This document shows positions 25,723 to 33,825 of a stretch of DNA of 64,000 bases, piece by piece (positions within the stretch are counted from its first letter, which is position 1; each line of letters begins with the position of its first letter). A program made the translations under genes and the position numbers. Under the pieces are notes generated by a model, which was not told the origin of the DNA, did not search any database, and saw only the letters and a list, made by a program, of their open reading frames with translations. The DNA comes from Pareuzebyella sediminis (GTDB lineage Bacteria; Bacteroidota; Bacteroidia; Flavobacteriales; Flavobacteriaceae): the NCBI RefSeq assembly GCF_008367235.1, contig NZ_VTZS01000002.1, positions 186,001-250,000 on the forward strand. Reading direction: 5' to 3'.

Positions 25723-25730
25723 CAAAGCTA
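25723..25730 (-). promoter_or_regulatory. -7 box for mgtE
   Basis: TAGCTTTG on the minus strand matches TAnnTTTG, 31 bases upstream of ATG 25691. It indicates that mgtE has its own start site independent of rsmA, about 110 bases upstream. Confidence 0.6.
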
Positions 25731-25838
25731 AACAAAATGTTTCTAGTTTTAGGTTTTCGCCAAGGTAAGTTCAGACCGCTTACCGCTTCTTTTAAAAACA
25801 AATTTTCGAAAAAAGTGAAACGCTACAAGAGGTCGATT

Positions 25839-26726
25839 TTAAACCTCGTTTTCTTTGAGGTCGTTTTGAATGTTATTGGTAAGCGTGATGAAATCTATGA
25901 CCCCAATTTGCTCAGGTCGTTTATCGAAAACATCGGTTTCCCTGAATGTTGAAGAAAGATTAAAACTTTTTAGGCTGTTGCGAAGCGTTTTTCTACGCTG
26001 GTTAAAAGCGGTTTTTACGACCCTAAAAAATAGTTTTTCATCACAGTTCAATATCGGATCCTCCTTACGTACGAGGCGTAATACACCTGATTGTACCTTT
26101 GGTGGCGGGTCGAAAACTTGTGGAGGTACCGTGAAAAGATACTCCGCATCGTAAAAGGCTTGCACCAACACCGAAAGTATTCCATAGGTTTTAGTTCCTT
26201 CTTTTTCGCAAATCCGTTTCGCCACTTCTTTTTGGAACATCCCGGAAAATTCGGGAACCTGCTCCTTTATTTCCAGTAGCCTAAATACAATCTGTGTAGA
26301 TATGTTGTAGGGGAAATTGCCCGTTATGGCAAAAGGCTCATGGCCAAAAAGGGTATTCAAATTATATTGAAGAAAATCTCCTTCGATGATTTGAAACGTA
26401 CGGTCGTTTCCCACTGCGCTAGGATGTTCTAGTGGAAAGCTGTGGTTGAGGTATATAACCGAATCTTTATCTAAATCCATAGCGATAAGGTTTACATTGC
26501 GGGTCAATAGATATTTGGTAAGCACCCCTGTACCCGGACCTATTTCAAGTACGTTCTTATAGCCATCTAAAGAAAGGGTGTCCGCTATTTTTTGTGCAAT
26601 CGCCTCATCTTTTAAAAAATGCTGGCCTAGGTGTTTTTTTGCTTTTACGGGTCCTTTGGCAGATTTGGAAATGGGCCGTTTGGCATGGCTATTTTGACTT
26701 GATTTTCTTTTTTTTGCCATATTCAT
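25839..26726 (-). CDS. rsmA: 16S rRNA (adenine1518/1519-N6)-dimethyltransferase RsmA
   Basis: A 295-residue methyltransferase (KsgA) that dimethylates two adenines near the 3' end of 16S rRNA. The core begins [14 protein letters not shown] at about residue 29; [12 protein letters not shown] is the SAM motif and NFPYNIS is the catalytic NLPY-like motif. The start is ATG 26726 or 26720. Both give a very basic N-terminal tail ([20 protein letters not shown]) longer than in E. coli. No in-frame ATG/GTG/TTG lies nearer the core, since V28 is GTA. Its start lies 9 bases after the stop of the gamma-glutamylcyclotransferase-like gene. Confidence 0.95.
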   Translation of the reverse strand: MNMAKKRKSSQNSHAKRPISKSAKGPVKAKKHLGQHFLKDEAIAQKIADTLSLDGYKNVLEIGPGTGVLTKYLLTRNVNLIAMDLDKDSVIYLNHSFPLEHPSAVGNDRTFQIIEGDFLQYNLNTLFGHEPFAITGNFPYNISTQIVFRLLEIKEQVPEFSGMFQKEVAKRICEKEGTKTYGILSVLVQAFYDAEYLFTVPPQVFDPPPKVQSGVLRLVRKEDPILNCDEKLFFRVVKTAFNQRRKTLRNSLKSFNLSSTFRETDVFDKRPEQIGVIDFITLTNNIQNDLKENEV

Positions 26727-26735
26727 CGATTTGCA

Positions 26736-27038
26736 CTAATTGGCTATATACAACCAAGCTCGTTTTCCTGATTCAAGTTCAATTAGCTTTCTTTTGTAAG
26801 CTTCACCTTCATAGACATCGGCTTGTATAAGCTCTTGTTCGGATAGTTCGAATACGGTTCCCGATATACGATGGGCAGGGTTTTTTGTTTCATTCAGTAT
26901 GGGGTAGGCACCATATGCCTTTTCTTTCGACAGCACGAAGCCCGAGACCACGTCGGGCCATCCCCTTAATTCCCGATCGAATAGTTTTAGTTGTATGGTT
27001 GCTTCCTGCAGGCTACCATAGGAGAAAAGGTATACCAT
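26736..27038 (-). CDS. Gamma-glutamylcyclotransferase/AIG2-like protein
   Basis: A 100-residue AIG2/GGCT-fold protein. YLFSYGSLQEATIQLKLF contains the substrate-loop motif YGSL, and SGTVFELSEQELIQADVYEG carries the catalytic-type Glu region (VYEG, with YKRKLIEL following). It is short, as in the BtrG/YtfP group, which cleaves gamma-glutamyl linkages or acts on amines. Its ATG overlaps the stop codon of the upstream DUF4286 gene as TAATG, so translation is coupled. The substrate is not predicted. Confidence 0.85.
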   Translation of the reverse strand: MVYLFSYGSLQEATIQLKLFDRELRGWPDVVSGFVLSKEKAYGAYPILNETKNPAHRISGTVFELSEQELIQADVYEGEAYKRKLIELESGKRAWLYIAN

Positions 27039-27349
27039 TAGTGCTCGCTAATAATTTCAAGTTCGGTATCGAAGTGGACGAACTTGTTGGGAAATTTTTT
27101 TTGGGCCTCGCCACGCAGTTTTGGGGCATCCTCCTCATAGTATTTTTGAAGAGTTTCATAATCGATGGTAGTGTATTGTACCGAATAGCTCATACCGCCC
27201 ATTTCTTCCTTTACCAAGATCTTACTCATTTTAGCATTCAGAAACTTGCCGGTTGCGAGTACTTCGGGTATATGGGTTTCTTGCATCCATAGTAGCCATT
27301 CGTCGTTCACCGATGCGTCAATATTTGTGGTAACGTTATAAATGAGCAT
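27038..27349 (-). CDS. DUF4286 family protein
   Basis: A 103-residue soluble protein: MLIYNVTTNIDASVNDEWLL, then WMQETHIPEVLATGKFLNAK, then YSVQYTTIDYETLQKYYEE. This ferredoxin-like alpha/beta pattern is DUF4286, found throughout Bacteroidetes and without known function. The start is set at ATG 27349; the longer frame from 27376 is not family-like. A 17-codon ORF ends with TAATG exactly at this start. It is coupled downstream to the GGCT-like gene and is followed closely by rsmA. Confidence 0.88.
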   Translation of the reverse strand: MLIYNVTTNIDASVNDEWLLWMQETHIPEVLATGKFLNAKMSKILVKEEMGGMSYSVQYTTIDYETLQKYYEEDAPKLRGEAQKKFPNKFVHFDTELEIISEH

Positions 27350-27437
27350 TAGGGTTCGGTTTCTGGGGTTATACATTGATATTCATATGTTGTTTCCGCC
27401 ATGTTGGTTTGGTTTTGGAGTATTATGGTATATAATT

Positions 27438-29222
27438 TCAGTTGATCAAATCTCCTCGGAGTATCCTAAAATTCTTTCTTGCCTGAGGGAAATAGTAACT
27501 ATCCCGATAATTATAGATAATGCGTTCATAGAGGGCCTTGGCCTTCTCGGGTCGGTTCAAGATATTTTTGTAAAGTTCGGCCAGTGCGAAATGTGCATCA
27601 TCGGCCAAAATATCGCTCCCATAGAATTCTATGATTTTTTTATAATTCAATTCGGCCGCATCGTATTCTGCCAATTGCTCCAGTAGCTTTCCTTGCTTCA
27701 ATAGGGCCTCGTCCTCGATTTTTTCCCCTTTATGGTTTTGAAGGATGTCGTCAAAGGCAGCAATCGCTTCCTTCGTATTGTTTTGGTAGGCCAATAGATC
27801 GGCCCGGGCATATTTTTTCAATGCCGTCTGTGTAGAATCTTCCAAGGAATTATCTGAAATCAAAAGGCTCAGTTGCATGGCATCATTTGCGATAAGCTGT
27901 GAAGTAGATCCGCGCAGCACTTTCAATTGGGTAAAGGCCCAATCAAAATCGCCCTTATAAAAACTGGTCTGAGCTACTTTGAATCTGGCGTTTTGGCCCA
28001 ATACATCATTTTTGAGATTTCTTTGTATTTGCGAAAAATAAATTAGGGCTTCATTGAATTTGCGATCATAAACTAATATATCGCCCAATGCCAATTTTAT
28101 AAACGCCCTGCCACGGTTGTTCAACGGAAGCTCTAAACTCTTTTTAAGGATATCGATGGCAATAGCTGGAGTATCTCTTTTAAAAGTAAGGAAGTTGGCG
28201 TAGGCTACCTGAAGCTGAAGGGTCTTGCTTTTATAACCATGTATCTCTATCAGCGATTCGAATTGCTTTTGAACGGCATCCATTTGACGGTCGTTGGCGT
28301 CTAAAAGAGTCAGATCGATCAAATTGAGTTGGGCGTTCAGTTTGGTGACCTCATCATTGGTGTTGGAGACGATATATTCAAAAATTTCTCGTGCAGTTTC
28401 GGTTTCTTTATCAGCAAGAGCCAAATCGGCAAGGGTTTCGAGGCGCTGCATCGAAGCAACATCTACCCTCTTGTAAATGGCCTTCTCCTGTCTAAAAGCA
28501 CTATCGTACTGTTTTTGTTGTACAAAGAGCCAGCTCAAAAGTTCGTTCCATAAAATATCTGGATTTTTCTGGGCATTTTTCAGGAGAATCTGTTTGAATT
28601 TGATGTTATTCTCCGATTGTGCATCGGAAGTAATAAAGTCGTCGATATTGCGAAGTACGTTCGACTTCGAAGTTCTACCCTCGCTGATCAATTGCAGGTA
28701 AGATTCGTACATTTTCTCCACATTTCCTTGTTCTCCGTAAATTCGGGCCATTTGGTAATGATAGTCTAATTGTGGACTTAAAGTCATGGCTTTCTGATAG
28801 GCCTTCAGGGCTTGATCTAACAGGGCATACTTTTGAAAACGATAGCCTATACCATAGCCGTAATTCGGATTCTCTTCAATCGTCGCAATGGCTTTTTCAT
28901 AATACGCATCGGCTTTTTCACTGAGGTCTTGAAGGGTATAGTTATACCCCAATTCTATGAAAAGGGTCGGGTACATATTATCTTCCTCGATTTTTTGGAG
29001 CAAGAATTTTTCCGCATCATCGTAACGTTCCAGTTGTTGGTACGTCGCAATGAGACCTTCGGCATAGTCTGTGCGCCTCGGGTTTTTTTCAACTAGTTTT
29101 TCATAATAAACCACGGCTTTTTCGAAGTCACCATCACTAAAATACTGTTTGGCCAGAAAGTCGTTTTGGGCATAGGTCATAAGTGAAAAAACCATGACCG
29201 TCAAAAATGCAAATAACTTCAT
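27438..29222 (-). CDS. Exported tetratricopeptide-repeat protein
   Basis: A 594-residue periplasmic or surface protein with signal peptide MKLFAFLTVMVFSLMTYAQ followed almost entirely by TPR helices: YFSDGDFEKAVVYYEKLVEK, AIATIEENPNYGYGIGYRFQ, EALIYFSQIQRNLKNDVLGQ and LAEYDAAELNYKKIIEF. About ten repeats are visible. TPR proteins of this build are scaffolds for envelope or secretion complexes; no partner is indicated. Promoter TAAATTTG lies 13 bases upstream. It lies about 90 bases upstream of DUF4286. Confidence 0.88.
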   Translation of the reverse strand: MKLFAFLTVMVFSLMTYAQNDFLAKQYFSDGDFEKAVVYYEKLVEKNPRRTDYAEGLIATYQQLERYDDAEKFLLQKIEEDNMYPTLFIELGYNYTLQDLSEKADAYYEKAIATIEENPNYGYGIGYRFQKYALLDQALKAYQKAMTLSPQLDYHYQMARIYGEQGNVEKMYESYLQLISEGRTSKSNVLRNIDDFITSDAQSENNIKFKQILLKNAQKNPDILWNELLSWLFVQQKQYDSAFRQEKAIYKRVDVASMQRLETLADLALADKETETAREIFEYIVSNTNDEVTKLNAQLNLIDLTLLDANDRQMDAVQKQFESLIEIHGYKSKTLQLQVAYANFLTFKRDTPAIAIDILKKSLELPLNNRGRAFIKLALGDILVYDRKFNEALIYFSQIQRNLKNDVLGQNARFKVAQTSFYKGDFDWAFTQLKVLRGSTSQLIANDAMQLSLLISDNSLEDSTQTALKKYARADLLAYQNNTKEAIAAFDDILQNHKGEKIEDEALLKQGKLLEQLAEYDAAELNYKKIIEFYGSDILADDAHFALAELYKNILNRPEKAKALYERIIYNYRDSYYFPQARKNFRILRGDLIN

Positions 29223-29235
29223 AATCGAAATTTAT

Positions 29236-29243
29236 CAAATTTA
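29236..29243 (-). promoter_or_regulatory. -7 box for the TPR gene
   Basis: TAAATTTG on the minus strand matches TAnnTTTG, 13 bases before ATG 29222. The predicted leader is thus shorter than 10 bases. Confidence 0.6.
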
Positions 29244-29424
29244 CGTTTCCCCCGATAAATAATCTGTTAACGAGAAGATAATTCAGGGAAAAGGGGCGTT
29301 CAAAGCGGTGTATCCCATCGATTTACACATTATTGGCACCCATCTACACAACTACCAAACGCAATCGCTTTTACTTCTGATATTTTTAGATTAAATAATT
29401 AATAAAAAATTTAAATCGGAAATC

Positions 29425-29736
29425 ATGGCAACATTTGTTAAAAATTGTGAGCGGTACGCGGCATTCTTGTATCCAAATGGTAGCAATTCGGCGAGAATTA
29501 ATCTTTACTGTGCCGATGGGTATCGTCTTTATCTCATCTTCAAAGAGGGATCCCTTCAGAATAATACCTTCAATGAAGGCATCAAAACCGGAGTAGGCTA
29601 TCAACCCATAGAACGTTATAGCGATTTCATAGATTTAGTACGCAATGAAAAACCTGTACGTGTGACCTTTAACACAACCAACAAAAACTACGTGGTTTAC
29701 GTTTCTTCCGAAGAAGTTGGTGAAGGCGAGGTTTAG
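29425..29736 (+). CDS. Small hypothetical protein, 103 residues
   Basis: A 103-residue soluble protein with no signal or membrane segment: MATFVKNCERYAAFLYPNGS, RINLYCADGYRLYLIFKEGS, VRVTFNTTNKNYVVYVSSEE. It looks like an all-beta small domain with alternating hydrophobic strands and no catalytic motif. I do not recognise the family. It stands alone, divergent from the TPR gene (about 200 bases) and convergent with serS. The only upstream box is TATTTTTA (29381-29388), one mismatch to the -7 consensus. ATG 29425 is the only plausible start. Confidence 0.7.
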   Translation: MATFVKNCERYAAFLYPNGSNSARINLYCADGYRLYLIFKEGSLQNNTFNEGIKTGVGYQPIERYSDFIDLVRNEKPVRVTFNTTNKNYVVYVSSEEVGEGEV

Positions 29737-29754
29737 CAGGTGGCGACGAACTTC

Positions 29755-31026
29755 TTAGTCTATGGTATCAAAACCGCAGTAGGGTATGAGCGCTTCTGGT
29801 ATTTTTATACCATCGACTGTTTGATAATTCTCTAAAATACCGGCTAAAACCCTCGGCAGGGCCAAAGCACTTCCATTTAAGGTATGTGCCAATTGGCTCT
29901 TTCCATTCTCGTCTTTGTACCGTAGTTTGAGACGATTGGCTTGAAAAGTTTCAAAGTTGGAAACCGAGCTGATCTCTAGCCAACGGTTTTGGGCGGTCGA
30001 GAATACCTCAAAATCGTAGGTCAGCGCAGATGTAAAACCTAAATCAGCCCCACATAGACGTAGAATACGATAGGGAAGTTTCAGTTCTCGCAATATCGAT
30101 TTAACGTGTTCGACCATGCCATCAAGCGCGTTATACGAGTTTTCAGGGTACTCTACCCGAACGATTTCGACCTTATCGAACTGATGCAAACGGTTGAGAC
30201 CGCGAACATGTGCTCCGTAACTACCCGCTTCCCTTCTAAAACAAGGGGTATATGCAGTATAGCGGACCGGGAATTCATCTGGTTTTAAAATTTCTTCACG
30301 CAGCATGTTGGTCACGGGTACTTCGGCCGTGGGAATGAGATAAAGGTTGTCCTCCGTTATATGATACATTTGCCCCTCTTTATCCGGTAATTGGCCCGTG
30401 CCGAAACCCGAGGCCTCGTTCACCAAATGGGGCACTTGTACTTCGGTGTAGCCAGCTTCAGAATTTTTATCTAAAAAGTAGGAAATCAATGCGCGCTGCA
30501 GCTTGGCTCCTTTTCCTTTATAAACGGGAAATCCGGCCCCGCTAATCTTTACGCCCAGCTCGAAGTCGATAATGTCGTATTTTTTAGCCAAATCCCAGTG
30601 AGGCAGGGCCTTATCATGAAGCACGGGAACATTTCCTTCACGAAATACTTCTTCGTTATCATCTTCCGAACTGCCCGAAGGAACCGATTCATGGGGTATG
30701 TTGGGCAGTTGGTAAAGCAACTTTTGTAGGCTCTGGGCCGTTTCGTTCAATAGATCCCCCAATTTCTTGGAGTCTTCCTTTAAAGCTCCTGATTTTTTTT
30801 TCAATACATTGGCTTCCTGTGCTTTTCCACTCTTGAAGAGCATTCCGATTTCTTTAGAAAGCGTATTGCTTTCAGCCAGGGTATTGTCCAGTTGTGCCTG
30901 GGTATGGCGCCTCTTCTCATCTAACTGAACTATTTCATTCACCAAGGAGGTGGCATCGATATTACGTTTTTTTAGCCCTGTGATAATATCTTCTTGGTGT
31001 TCGCGAATGCTTTGTAATTGTAACAT
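29755..31026 (-). CDS. serS: Seryl-tRNA synthetase
   Basis: A 423-residue class II aminoacyl-tRNA synthetase that charges tRNA-Ser (and tRNA-Sec precursor where present). The N-terminal coiled-coil arm spans about 30-110 (LVNEIVQLDEKRRHTQAQLD). Motif 2 is FRREAGSYGAHVRGLNRLHQ. Motif 3 includes LALPRVLAGILENYQ. Length and all motifs are normal. Promoter TAAATTTG lies 20 bases before the start. It ends 19 bases from the convergent hypothetical gene. Confidence 0.98.
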   Translation of the reverse strand: MLQLQSIREHQEDIITGLKKRNIDATSLVNEIVQLDEKRRHTQAQLDNTLAESNTLSKEIGMLFKSGKAQEANVLKKKSGALKEDSKKLGDLLNETAQSLQKLLYQLPNIPHESVPSGSSEDDNEEVFREGNVPVLHDKALPHWDLAKKYDIIDFELGVKISGAGFPVYKGKGAKLQRALISYFLDKNSEAGYTEVQVPHLVNEASGFGTGQLPDKEGQMYHITEDNLYLIPTAEVPVTNMLREEILKPDEFPVRYTAYTPCFRREAGSYGAHVRGLNRLHQFDKVEIVRVEYPENSYNALDGMVEHVKSILRELKLPYRILRLCGADLGFTSALTYDFEVFSTAQNRWLEISSVSNFETFQANRLKLRYKDENGKSQLAHTLNGSALALPRVLAGILENYQTVDGIKIPEALIPYCGFDTID

Positions 31027-31045
31027 TTCGTTTCGATTTTGCGTG

Positions 31046-31053
31046 CAAATTTA
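31046..31053 (-). promoter_or_regulatory. -7 box for serS
   Basis: TAAATTTG on the minus strand matches TAnnTTTG, 19 bases before ATG 31026. Confidence 0.6.
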
Positions 31054-31110
31054 AGTTTTCTTGCGTTAATTGGATACTTTTAGAACGGATATTAAAAAAT
31101 CAAGTACACT

Positions 31111-31491
31111 ATGATTTTCGAGCATTTCGCCCTCAACGTAAATAATATAGAGGATAGGATAAAGTGGTACGTAACGTATTTAAATCTGCAGATAGCTAGC
31201 GCTCAGCAAGAACCTCCTTATATGACCTTTTTGGCGGATTCAGGAGGGCGCGTAATTATGGAGCTCTACCATAGACCCGATGAAGAAATCACCAATTTTG
31301 CAGACCAGCATCCTTTAACTTTTCACCTCGCATTTGTGAGTGAAAATTCTGAAAGTGATAAAGATCGTCTTGTGGCTCATGGCGCAACCTATGTAGAGGA
31401 AGTAAAAAAAGAGGATGGCAGCCATCTAATCATGTTACGTGACCCATGGGGAATGCCCTTGCAACTCTGCCAGAGAACGACAAAATTTTGA
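31111..31491 (+). CDS. VOC family protein
   Basis: A 126-residue single VOC-domain protein: MIFEHFALNVNNIEDRIKW begins with the His of the first metal-binding strand (EHFALNV), IMELYH is the central Glu strand, and HLIMLRDPWGMPLQLCQR ends with the terminal metal-ligand strand, here QLCQR with Gln where Glu is usual. The substrate is unknown. Start ATG 31111; a box TACTTTTA (31075-31082) may be its promoter. It is divergent from serS. Confidence 0.85.
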   Translation: MIFEHFALNVNNIEDRIKWYVTYLNLQIASAQQEPPYMTFLADSGGRVIMELYHRPDEEITNFADQHPLTFHLAFVSENSESDKDRLVAHGATYVEEVKKEDGSHLIMLRDPWGMPLQLCQRTTKF

Positions 31492-31509
31492 AGGGACCCC
31501 TAACTATTT

Positions 31510-32826
31510 TTAGTATTCAGAAGGTAATATCCATTCATTGTGCCAAAAATAATTCCATGAAGTATGGGCCAAATCGGTCTTCGGGTCGATAAATGCCCTA
31601 TAGGGCTTTCCATTGATGCTTACTTTTGAGTTGATGGCATAGACCGAAACAGATTTGCCTTTACGTGCGTACTCTTTTTTCAAGTGTTGCGCGAATTGCC
31701 AAATGAAATCGGGGTAAGAGCCAATGCGATTTTGTTGTTTTTTGGTTAAATACTTCTTTAAATCGATAATTTCAGAAGTTCCATTTTCTTTATCGATCAC
31801 TTTAAATTGTATCGTTCCGTAGCGGCTTCGTAACATCATACGCCAACTGAGACGGTGACCTTCCTCCGTCCATAGTACATTGTCTTGAATAATATGGTGG
31901 CGAAGAGGAAGAGCCAATTGGATAATAAAGTATGTGCCAACGAGCGCGTAAAAACCATTTTGACGCCGGGGAATCTCTATTTTGTTTGTAAGAAAGGGCT
32001 TTTTCTTTTTGAAAAAAATATGGCGAATCGTTTCTGGTTCAAAAAAGAATACGGTAAAGGCCAAGGAGAGGTAAGGAAAAATACCTATTTGGAAAACAAT
32101 GGAATTGAATAAATGAAAAACAATAGCCGCTACGAAGGCCATTTTTCGGGTAGGTTTCCATAAAAGGGCTGGAACGACAAGGAGGTCAAAAAGGATGCCT
32201 GCAATCCCAATGAATTTATGAAGCCATGGTTGCTGCAGTAGGTTTCCGATGATAAAATAATCAGCTTTGTTGCGCATTAGAAGTTCAATGATGCCGTAAT
32301 TCAGCCAATCGCCATAGAGTTTGGCGAACGAAGCATAGGTATAGACAATTAAAAGCTGTAGCACGACTATCCATTTTATGTAGGCGTACATCGAGTCGCT
32401 TTTAAGAGCCTGATTTTTCCTTACATCCACGGCGTAGTTTCTATGTGCCGGAAAAAAGCACATCAACCCTGAAATCAAAATCAATAAATAGTAATGATTG
32501 TTGTATGAAGTTTTCTGCATGAGGTATACCCCGGTCCAGAGAAGGGTAAAAGAAATGATGCTAAAACGGTATTTATAACCAAGGGCTATAAAAATCCCAA
32601 GGGTGCCCATGGCAAAAAAGTATATATACATGCCGAAGCCAGGTAGGGGCTGTAGCCAATCAAAACCGATAAAGTTAAAGGTGAACTTTGGTTCCAATAG
32701 GGTCCTTCTCACCCAACCTGTGAAAATAGCACCATAGCACTCCAACGCGATCAATGCACCAAAGAACATTCTAAAAATGAGAAGGGGCGAATTATCGATT
32801 CTCGTGAATAGAAATCGATTAAACAT
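31510..32826 (-). CDS. HTTM domain protein (vitamin K-dependent gamma-carboxylase-like membrane protein)
   Basis: A 438-residue membrane protein with about eight hydrophobic segments: FRMFFGALIALECYGAIF, MYIYFFAMGTLGIFIALGY, YYLLILISGLMCFFPAHR, IVVLQLLIVYTYASFAKLYG. AHRNYAVDVRK plus a soluble C-terminal lumen-like domain match HTTM/VKG-carboxylase homologs of bacteria. Bacterial members have no proven carboxylase role. The start is 2 bases after the ribF stop codon, so the two genes are cotranscribed. Unrelated functions in one transcript are common here. Confidence 0.85.
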   Translation of the reverse strand: MFNRFLFTRIDNSPLLIFRMFFGALIALECYGAIFTGWVRRTLLEPKFTFNFIGFDWLQPLPGFGMYIYFFAMGTLGIFIALGYKYRFSIISFTLLWTGVYLMQKTSYNNHYYLLILISGLMCFFPAHRNYAVDVRKNQALKSDSMYAYIKWIVVLQLLIVYTYASFAKLYGDWLNYGIIELLMRNKADYFIIGNLLQQPWLHKFIGIAGILFDLLVVPALLWKPTRKMAFVAAIVFHLFNSIVFQIGIFPYLSLAFTVFFFEPETIRHIFFKKKKPFLTNKIEIPRRQNGFYALVGTYFIIQLALPLRHHIIQDNVLWTEEGHRLSWRMMLRSRYGTIQFKVIDKENGTSEIIDLKKYLTKKQQNRIGSYPDFIWQFAQHLKKEYARKGKSVSVYAINSKVSINGKPYRAFIDPKTDLAHTSWNYFWHNEWILPSEY

Positions 32827-32828
32827 AA

Positions 32829-33773
32829 TTATGAAATTAATTCAAAGCTTTTTTGCTTGTCTTTTTGCAACTGCGCCTTCAGGGCATCGACCGATTCAAA
32901 CTTGTGCTCATCGCGTAAGCGATGAAGAATATCGATTTGAATTCTTTGCTCATAAAGATCTTGGTCAAAATCGAAAAAATGAATTTCGACCTTTTCCTTT
33001 CGATCATTAGAAGTACGGGTCTCACCCGATACGGTAGGGTTAAAACCAATATTCATCATGCCAAATACTTTTTTGCCAAAAAGCCTACTCTGCACTACGT
33101 AGGCTCCCTTTTTAGGGATTAACTTATATTCCTCCTCGATAAAAAGGTTTGCCGTTGGAAAACCAATCTGTCTGCCGAGACCTTTTCCGCTTTTGATTTT
33201 TCCGGTTAGCATATAGTTATATCCCAAATAGGCATTCGCGGTCGGAATATCACCTGCTTCCAAGGCCTTTCGTATTTTAGTGGAACTTACCGAAACCTCG
33301 TCGATTTCTTGGGCGGAAATCTCTTCCACTTCAAAATCAAAGGCATTCCCGAAAGCTTTCAAATCGTTGATGTTGGCATTGCGGTTTCTACCGAACCGAT
33401 GGTCGTATCCTATGATGATTTTTTTAATTTTAAGGTCGTTTACCAATATGTCCCTTACAAATTCGGTCGCTGATAGGCGAGAGAATTCTTTGGTAAAAGG
33501 ATGGATAATTAATTGCTCGAGCCCCAATTTCCTTAAAATTTCGGTTTTCTCATCAATAGTATTAAGTAATTTGATACCCGCGTCTTTTTGCAGGACCATT
33601 CTTGGGTGGGGGAAAAAAGTTAAAACGGTAGACTTTAAATGATATATGGCCGCATTTTTGATTAAGCGTTCTAGAATTTTCCGGTGTCCGATATGTACAC
33701 CGTCAAAAGTGCCAATTGTAATAGCCGTGGGATGCCGTTTGTCGTATTTGGAAATGCTTTGGACTGTTACCAC
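32829..33773 (-). CDS. ribF: Bifunctional riboflavin kinase/FAD synthetase
   Basis: A 314-residue enzyme that phosphorylates riboflavin to FMN and then adenylylates it to FAD. The N-terminal nucleotidyltransferase half has TIGTFDGVHIGHRKIL (the HIGH-like motif) and IIGYDHRFGRNR; the C-terminal riboflavin kinase half has RQIGFPTANLFI and FNPTVSGETRT. The start is GTG 33773: an in-frame TAG lies directly upstream and no ATG follows before the conserved core. No riboswitch is visible in the short upstream stretch. The divergent T9SS metallopeptidase gene starts 53 bases away. Confidence 0.96.
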   Translation of the reverse strand: MVTVQSISKYDKRHPTAITIGTFDGVHIGHRKILERLIKNAAIYHLKSTVLTFFPHPRMVLQKDAGIKLLNTIDEKTEILRKLGLEQLIIHPFTKEFSRLSATEFVRDILVNDLKIKKIIIGYDHRFGRNRNANINDLKAFGNAFDFEVEEISAQEIDEVSVSSTKIRKALEAGDIPTANAYLGYNYMLTGKIKSGKGLGRQIGFPTANLFIEEEYKLIPKKGAYVVQSRLFGKKVFGMMNIGFNPTVSGETRTSNDRKEKVEIHFFDFDQDLYEQRIQIDILHRLRDEHKFESVDALKAQLQKDKQKSFELIS

Positions 33774-33796
33774 CTACTAAAAATAATAAAAAGACT

Positions 33797-33804
33797 TATA
33801 TTTG
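33797..33804 (+). promoter_or_regulatory. -7 box for the T9SS metallopeptidase
   Basis: TATATTTG matches TAnnTTTG, 21 bases before ATG 33826. No -33 TTTG is found at the normal distance. Confidence 0.6.
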
Positions 33805-33825
33805 AGATTGCGCTAATACCCCTTG

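Noticed and set aside
25692-25838. Possible M-box magnesium riboswitch before mgtE
   Set aside because: A -7 box lies only 31 bases before the ATG, so the leader is much too short to fold one.
33774-33825. Possible FMN riboswitch before ribF
   Set aside because: The ribF start is about 50 bases from the divergent metallopeptidase start, and no FMN element sequence is seen.
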